Assembly (NCBI GenBank): GCA_021807975.1
Contig: JAKBCJ010000087.1
Span: 1-13,305 of the forward strand
DNA length: 13,305 bases
Direction of reading: 5' to 3'
DNA from: Pseudomonadota bacterium
GTDB taxonomy: Bacteria > Pseudomonadota > Alphaproteobacteria > Acetobacterales > Acetobacteraceae
Part shown: positions 7,953 through 13,305 of the stretch, piece by piece
Position numbering within the stretch: the first letter of the stretch is position 1
Layout of the letters: the number at the start of each line of letters is the position of its first letter
Made by a program: the position numbers and the translations under genes
Notes under the pieces: model-generated
What the model was told of the DNA's origin: nothing
The model's input: the letters and a program-made list of their open reading frames with translations, nothing else
Database searches by the model: none

Positions 7953-8228
7953 TTACGCGAAGCGGAACATCGCGATCCCAAAGGCGATGGATATGGCGAG
8001 CGGGTACCAAAGGTCGCCCCCTCCGAACCGCATCCAGATGATGTAGATGAAGGCGGATCCCAGCAGGGTGACGAAGAAACGATCGCCCCGCGTTGTCGGG
8101 AACCGCAGGATACCCCTGCGCGGTGTTTCTGGCCGGTAGATCGCCAGCACGGTCAAAATCATCAACGCCGCGGCGATCAGGCCGAAGAACACCGCCGTTT
8201 CCCAGGTCCATGCCATCCAGGCGAGCAT
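7953..8228 (-). CDS. Small DUF2160-like membrane protein of the glycerol transporter cluster
   Basis: 91 aa with three probable transmembrane helices (about residues 9-29, 49-65 and 70-89) and a short charged loop YRPETPRRGILRFPTTRGDRFF between the first two. The start MLAWMAWTW and the loop with a TTRGDR motif match the pattern of DUF2160 proteins, small integral-membrane proteins found beside glycerol ABC transporter genes; in rhizobial glp loci I believe a gene at this place is called glpU, but I am not sure of that. Function is unknown; an accessory subunit or assembly factor of GlpPQ is plausible. I chose ATG 8228 because AGGGAG lies nine bases upstream. A start at 8261 would overlap glpQ by 20 bases and add a non-matching MPLDGFRERIA. 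Confidence 0.85.
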   Translation of the reverse strand: MLAWMAWTWETAVFFGLIAAALMILTVLAIYRPETPRRGILRFPTTRGDRFFVTLLGSAFIYIIWMRFGGGDLWYPLAISIAFGIAMFRFA

Positions 8229-8237
8229 TGCGATACG

Positions 8238-8241
8238 CTCC

Positions 8242-8243
<2 letters not shown>
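8238..8243 (-). promoter_or_regulatory. Ribosome binding site deciding the DUF2160-like start
   Basis: AGGGAG on the minus strand, nine bases before the ATG at 8228. It overlaps the glpQ stop codon (8242-8244), which favours coupled translation and the 91-aa form. Confidence 0.55.
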
Positions 8244-9047
<804 letters not shown>

Positions 9048-9048
<1 letters not shown>

Positions 9049-9938
9049 CAGGAATCTCCCCGCCGTTCCAGTTGCGTCATGACGGTGAAGAAAATCCAGC
9101 AGGCGGTCAGAATGATAATGTAATAAACCAGCGACATGGCGGCGGCGCTGCCCACATCGACCTGTCCGATGGCGATTTTTACCAGATCGATCGACAGGAA
9201 CGTGGTCGCACTGCCCGGACCGCCGCCCGTGACGACGACGGGTTCGGTGTAGATCATGAACGTCTGCATGAACCGCAGCAGCACCGCGATCACCAGCACC
9301 TTCCGCAGCTTGGGCAGTTCGATGTTGACGAACACCGCCCACCGGCTGGCGCCATCGATGCGCGCGGCCTGATAGTAGGCATCGGGAATGGCGCGCAGGC
9401 CGGCATAGCTCAGCAGGATGACCAGCGGCGTCCAGTGCCAGACGTCGATGACGACGATGGTCACCCAGGCAGAGACCGAATCCTGCGTCACATTATACGG
9501 CAGGCCGATGCCGGTCAGCGCGGCCCCGAACAGGCCGATATCCTGGCGGGCGAAAATCTGCCACATGGTTCCGACGACATTCCAGGGGATCAGCATCGGC
9601 AGCGCGGTGACGACCAGCGAAATACCAACCGCCCAGCCGCGCCGGGGCAGGCACAGCGCGATAGCGATGCCCAACGGAATTTCCACCGCCAGCGCGGCGA
9701 AGGAAAACGCGAAGGTGCGCAGCAGCGCGTCCGCGAACCGAGCGCCGATTTCGGTGCTTGGGTCCAACAGGTCGCGGAACCACGCATCGCCGTTCCAGAA
9801 GAAGTTGTTCACCCCCATCGAGTCCTGGAGCGAGTAGTTCACCACCGTCATCACCGGGAGGACGGAGGAAAACAGCACCAGCGCCAAAACCGGCAGGATG
9901 AAGAACCACGCCTTGTTATTCCAAGGTTTATCCATCAT
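9048..9938 (-). CDS. glpP: Glycerol ABC transporter permease GlpP-like
   Basis: Inner-membrane permease of the MalF-like sugar class, 296 aa. The first helix is at about residues 10-33, followed by the periplasmic loop VNYSLQDSMGVNNFFWNGDAWFRDLL. The EAA loop is at about 178-210 (YAGLRAIPDAYYQAARIDGASRWAVFVNIELPKLRK). TGGGPGSATTFLSIDLVKIAI (237-257) is the usual segment after it in sugar permeases. The gene begins with two consecutive ATG codons (9938 and 9935); the first gives a 4-base ATGA overlap with the glpT stop and is the likely start for coupled translation. It ends with a one-base overlap with glpQ. Together with GlpQ it should form a heterodimeric channel driven by GlpS and GlpT. 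Confidence 0.93.
9056..9061 (-). promoter_or_regulatory. Ribosome binding site deciding the glpQ start
   Basis: GGGGAG on the minus strand, seven bases before the ATG at 9048, lying within the last codons of glpP. It fixes the 268-aa form of GlpQ. Confidence 0.55.
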
Positions 9939-11011
9939 GCCGGTATTCCTTCGACACGAATTTCGTTCTGATAGACCAGCACATGCGCCGGATCGAACGT
10001 CACCGCGGCCTCGCTGCCGATGCCGTCCATGGTGTCGGGCACGGAGGCCACCAGCGGGAGCCCGTCGAGCGTGACATGGGCCAGCCGTTTGCGGCCGAAA
10101 TCGTCCACCCGGCGGACCTGTACTTTCGGCCCGTTCCCGGGGGTCAGCGTCACGAAATCGGGCCGCACGCCGATCCGCACCGCATTGTTCAACGCCGGAT
10201 AGGAAGCACCCAGCAAAATCCGGGAGCCGCCGACTTGGGCATACTGGCCGTCCACCGCCGCGGGCAGGAAATTCATGCCGGGCGAGCCGATGAAATAGCC
10301 GACGAACGTGTGGTCAGGCCGTTCGAACAACTCCTCTGGCGTGCCGATCTGCACCGCCTGGCCTTCGTTCATCACGACGACCCGATCGGCGAAGGTCAGC
10401 GCCTCCGTCTGGTCATGCGTCACATAGATCATCAACAGATCCAGTGCTCGGTGGACCGCCTTCAGCTTTGACCGCAGCTCCCATTTCAAGGCCGGATCGA
10501 TCACGGTCAGCGGTTCGTCGAACAGCACGGCGGACACGTCGGATCGCACCAGCCCGCGGCCCAGCGATATCTTCTGCTTGGCATCCGCTGTCAGCCCGCG
10601 CGCGCGGCGGTTCAGGTCAGGTGTCAGTTCCAGCATCGCGGCGATTTCCGCGACGCGGGCGGCGATGGCGGCTTTCGGCATTTTGCGGTTGCGCAGCGGG
10701 AAGGCCAGGTTCTCGGCCACGGTCATGGTGTCGTAGATGACCGGGAACTGGAAAACCTGGGCGATGTTGCGCTGTTCGGTCGGCAGGCGCGTCACGTCGC
10801 GGTCGCCGAACAGCAACCGCCCCTCCGACGGGATAATCAGGCCGGAGATGATATTCAGCAGGGTGGTCTTGCCGCAGCCGGACGGACCCAGCAGCGCGTA
10901 GGCCAACCCCTGTTCCCATACGTGATGCAGCGGGCGAAGGGCATAGTCCTTATCGGCGCGCGGGTGCCGCGTGTACGAATGGGCGATGCCGTCCAGGGTG
11001 ATGGTTGTCAT
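9935..11011 (-). CDS. glpT: Glycerol ABC transporter ATP-binding protein GlpT-like, degenerate signature
   Basis: One of two ATPase subunits of the glycerol importer, 358 aa, of the sugar-type (MalK/UgpC-like) class with a C-terminal TOBE-like domain (about 240-358). Walker A GPSGCGKT (42-49), Q-loop (Q88), Walker B AVLFDEPLTVIDP (161-173, catalytic E166) and H-loop YVTHDQTEAL (H199) are intact. The ABC signature is not: where LSGGQ is expected the protein has LTADAKQKISLGRGLVR (140-156). I recall similar TADAKQK motifs in other GlpT-type proteins, so this looks like a family trait rather than a sequencing error. It follows glpS by two bases and overlaps glpP by four. Unrelated to E. coli GlpT, the glycerol-3-phosphate antiporter. 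Confidence 0.93.
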   Translation of the reverse strand: MTTITLDGIAHSYTRHPRADKDYALRPLHHVWEQGLAYALLGPSGCGKTTLLNIISGLIIPSEGRLLFGDRDVTRLPTEQRNIAQVFQFPVIYDTMTVAENLAFPLRNRKMPKAAIAARVAEIAAMLELTPDLNRRARGLTADAKQKISLGRGLVRSDVSAVLFDEPLTVIDPALKWELRSKLKAVHRALDLLMIYVTHDQTEALTFADRVVVMNEGQAVQIGTPEELFERPDHTFVGYFIGSPGMNFLPAAVDGQYAQVGGSRILLGASYPALNNAVRIGVRPDFVTLTPGNGPKVQVRRVDDFGRKRLAHVTLDGLPLVASVPDTMDGIGSEAAVTFDPAHVLVYQNEIRVEGIPA

Positions 11012-11013
11012 GG

Positions 11014-12102
11014 TCAGGCCGTCCGTGCCATCGCGGGGGAAGCGGCGAGATTGCCCGCTGAGTCGAAGGCGAACGCGCGATCCATATCGACCGAAACCTC
11101 GGCTGTGGCGCCGGGCTGCCAGTCATGCACGCCGCGCACCAGACACACCCAGGTGCCGACGCCGACATCGACGTGAACGAAGCTTTCGGTGCCGCTGAGT
11201 TCGGTGACCGCGACCACGCCCGGAAAGCCCGGGGCCGAAGGCGCACCGCGGCTTAAAACCGCATCGTCGCACCGGAAGCCGACAGTGTAATGGCCGTCCG
11301 GCAGGTTCGCCAGGACGCCGGAGGCTGGCAGATGCCGCCCGGCCGCGGTGATGACTTCGGCGCCGCGCTTATCGACCGCCAGTTCGTTCAGCGGCGGGTC
11401 GGAAAACACCCGGGCGGCGGCGAGGTTGGCGGGCTGACGGTAAACCAGGGAGGTTGGCCCATGCTGGGTGACCTGTCCCTGCCACACCGTCGCGGTTTCG
11501 CCGCCCAGCAACAGGGCCTCGGTGGGTTCGGTGGTGGCATACACCAGGATCGCGTTGGTTTCGGCGAAGATTGGCGGCAACTGTTCGCGCAGTTCCTCGC
11601 GCAGCTTGTAGTCGAGATTGGCCAGCGGTTCGTCCAGCAGCACCAGATCGGCCCGTTTGACCAGCGCCCGGGCAATCGCCGTGCGCTGCTGCTGGCCGCC
11701 GGACAACTGCGCCGGCATGCGTTGCAGTAACGGTTCCAGCCGCAGCAGCGCCGCCGCGTGGCGGACGCGCGAGTCAATCTCCGCCTTCGGCAAACGGGCG
11801 ACCCGCAGCGGAGAGGCGATGTTTTCGAATACGGTCAGGCTTGGGTAGTTGACGAACTGCTGATAGACCATGGCGACAGACCGTTTGCGCACCGGCAGGC
11901 CGGTAACGTCCGTGCCGTCCAGCAGCAGTCGGCCGGTGGTGGGCTGGTCCAGGCCGGCCATCAGCCGCATCATGGTCGTCTTGCCGGCCAGGGTTGGCCC
12001 CAGCAGCACATTCATAACGCCCCGGCGCAGTGTCAGCGACATACCGTCGATGATCGTCGTCGCGCCGGCGCGCAGGCCGATATTGTCCAATACAAGGCTC
12101 AT
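11014..12102 (-). CDS. glpS: Glycerol ABC transporter ATP-binding protein GlpS-like, H-loop His missing
   Basis: First of the two ATPases of the glycerol importer, 362 aa, sugar-type with a C-terminal TOBE-like domain (from about residue 240). Walker A is GPTLAGKT (35-42), unusual in its middle but fitting GxxxxGKT. Q-loop MVYQQFVNYPSL (Q81), signature LSGGQQQR (133-140) and Walker B LVLLDEPLANLD (153-164, E158) are canonical. The switch histidine is absent: the place of VTHD holds ATTE (T191 instead of His, VYATTEPTEAL). The motif losses are complementary to those in GlpT, so the pair should form one normal and one degenerate ATP site. Starts 19 bases after glpD with only a weak ribosome site visible. 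Order glpD-glpS-glpT-glpP-glpQ matches the rhizobial glycerol cluster as I recall it. Confidence 0.93.
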   Translation of the reverse strand: MSLVLDNIGLRAGATTIIDGMSLTLRRGVMNVLLGPTLAGKTTMMRLMAGLDQPTTGRLLLDGTDVTGLPVRKRSVAMVYQQFVNYPSLTVFENIASPLRVARLPKAEIDSRVRHAAALLRLEPLLQRMPAQLSGGQQQRTAIARALVKRADLVLLDEPLANLDYKLREELREQLPPIFAETNAILVYATTEPTEALLLGGETATVWQGQVTQHGPTSLVYRQPANLAAARVFSDPPLNELAVDKRGAEVITAAGRHLPASGVLANLPDGHYTVGFRCDDAVLSRGAPSAPGFPGVVAVTELSGTESFVHVDVGVGTWVCLVRGVHDWQPGATAEVSVDMDRAFAFDSAGNLAASPAMARTA

Positions 12103-12121
12103 GGGGCGTCGGCCGGCGGGG

Positions 12122-13305
12122 TCATGCCACAGCCATTCCTTCCTGCAACATACGGCGCATCGCGTCGTCCACGGCGGCGATCTGGACGGCGGTCAGGCGC
12201 AAACCAAGCTTGCCGCGCCGCCAGACGATATCCTGAGCGGTTCGCGCCCATTCGAACCGGATCAGATAGCGGATTTCCGCCTCGGTCAGATCGGCGCCAA
12301 AACAATGGCCGAGGTCGGCGGAACTGGCCGCCGCACCCAGCAGGATGCGGGTGCGCGTGCCATAGGCGCGCAGCAGCCGGCGCAGCATGGGGGCCGGAAC
12401 GAACGGAAACTCCGCCGCGTAGCTGGCAGCCAGGGCGTCGAACCCGTCCATCGGGAAATCGCCGCCGGGCAGGGCGGTCCCGCCGGTCCAGCCGGCTGGC
12501 TTGCCGGGGGCAAGAGGCAGAAGCGGCTGCAACTGCGCCAGGGCGGATTCGGCCAGCCGCCGGTAAGTTGTGATCTTGCCGCCGAACACCGACAGTAACG
12601 GCGGTTGGTCCTGCGGTGCGTCGAGCTTCAGAACGTAGTCCCGTGTCGCTTCCTGCGCGGCGGAGGACCCGTCGTCGAACAGTGGCCGCACGCCGGAATA
12701 GGACCAGACGACCATGTCGGGCGTCACCGGCTTGCGCAGATAGGCGCTGGTGGACTGGCACAGGTATTCGATTTCCGCCGCGCTGGCGTGGACGGTGGCC
12801 GGGTCCCCGGTGAAGTCCAGATCGGTGGTGCCGATCAGGGTGAAGTCGTTCTCATAGGGGATCAGGAAGAAGATGCGGTTGTCGGCGTTCTGGAAAATAT
12901 AGCAGAACGGCTGGTCGTACAGCTTGGGAACGACGATGTGGCTGCCCTGAACCAGGCGGACCGAAGCCGGAATGTTCGCGCGTATCACCGAACCGGCGAC
13001 ATCGGCGACCCAAGGGCCCGCCGCGTTGACCAGCGCGCGCGCGCGGATCGTGCCGCGTTCGCCGGTTTGCTGGTCCCGCAGGGTTACCGTCCATAGGCCG
13101 TCGGCACGTTCGGCCGACACGCAGGCGGTGCGGGTCGCGACCGTGGCGCCGTGTTCGGCTGCGTCGCGGGCGTTCAGCACCACCAGGCGCGAATCTTCCA
13201 CCCAGCAATCGGAGTATTCGAAGCCGCGGGTGAATTCCGGCTTCAAAATGGCGCCGGCGGGAACGTCGTGCAGACGCAGGGTGCGGGTGGAGGGCAGGCG
13301 CTTGC
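12122..13305 (-). CDS. glpD: Aerobic glycerol-3-phosphate dehydrogenase GlpD, 5' partial
   Basis: FAD-dependent, membrane-associated enzyme that oxidises sn-glycerol-3-phosphate to dihydroxyacetone phosphate and feeds electrons to quinone. The frame is open to the window edge; about 393 C-terminal residues are visible and roughly 110 N-terminal ones, including the FAD dinucleotide-fold GxGxxG, are missing relative to E. coli GlpD (501 aa). The TTG at 13246 is an internal Leu, not a start. Recognisable blocks in order: LKPEFTRGFEYSDCWVEDSRLVVLNARDA, NAAGPWV, VRLVQGSHIVV, LIPYENDFTLIGTTD, WSYSGVRPLFDDG, LLSVFGGKITTYRRLAE, and a C-terminal domain with YLIRFEWARTAQDIVWRRGKLGLRL. It is the first visible gene of the glycerol cluster; the operon promoter and any glpR regulator would be beyond base 13305. 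Confidence 0.96.
   Translation of the reverse strand, partial: KRLPSTRTLRLHDVPAGAILKPEFTRGFEYSDCWVEDSRLVVLNARDAAEHGATVATRTACVSAERADGLWTVTLRDQQTGERGTIRARALVNAAGPWVADVAGSVIRANIPASVRLVQGSHIVVPKLYDQPFCYIFQNADNRIFFLIPYENDFTLIGTTDLDFTGDPATVHASAAEIEYLCQSTSAYLRKPVTPDMVVWSYSGVRPLFDDGSSAAQEATRDYVLKLDAPQDQPPLLSVFGGKITTYRRLAESALAQLQPLLPLAPGKPAGWTGGTALPGGDFPMDGFDALAASYAAEFPFVPAPMLRRLLRAYGTRTRILLGAAASSADLGHCFGADLTEAEIRYLIRFEWARTAQDIVWRRGKLGLRLTAVQIAAVDDAMRRMLQEGMAVA

Noticed and set aside
6742..8046. Open frame of 434 codons on the + strand opposite glpV
   Set aside because: Antisense to glpV and runs into the next gene; composition is typical of a shadow frame, with no ribosome site or family motif.
9049..9342. 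N-terminal extension of glpQ by 98 codons
   Set aside because: Lies wholly within glpP; residues are His/Arg-rich and unlike permeases, while ATG 9048 has a good ribosome site and a TGATG coupling.

Overview
The window reads as a chromosomal segment of a GC-rich alphaproteobacterium. The evidence is the Aap-type amino-acid transporter, a Rhizobium-type glycerol ABC importer and dense G/C-ending codons. A Rhodospirillales/Acetobacteraceae-like host is a guess. There are no RNA genes, insertion sequences, phage genes or CRISPR arrays. Almost every base is coding.

Left part, + strand (1-3826): the 3' end of a general L-amino-acid ABC importer operon. The order is permease AapQ (5' end off the window), permease AapM, ATPase AapP, then a TPR-repeat protein of unknown role 25 bases after aapP. 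The periplasmic binding protein (AapJ) would be expected upstream, outside the window.

Right part, - strand (13305-3782): one long, tightly packed glycerol-utilisation cluster transcribed leftwards. The order is glpD (5' end off the window), glpS and glpT (two different ATPases), glpP and glpQ (permeases), a small DUF2160-like membrane protein, glpV (binding protein with a twin-arginine signal), glpK, and a conserved protein of unknown function. GlpV-GlpPQ-GlpST imports glycerol, GlpK phosphorylates it and GlpD oxidises glycerol-3-phosphate to dihydroxyacetone phosphate. Apart from the missing GlpD N-terminus, the whole uptake-to-glycolysis route is present.

The two operons converge, and their last genes overlap tail to tail by 45 bases with no terminator visible. 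From glpS to the DUF2160 gene the spacings are +2, -4, -1 and 13 bases. glpV and glpK are instead set off by short gaps that carry stem-loops.

The most interesting signals are four. (1) GlpS and GlpT have complementary motif losses that should give one canonical and one degenerate ATP site. (2) Two hairpins lie side by side between glpV and glpK. (3) A 14-codon reading frame with a better ribosome site than the TPR gene overlaps that gene's start. (4) An uncharacterised protein is coupled to glpK. I see no clearly new multi-gene system here; most of the window is recognisable transport and catabolism.
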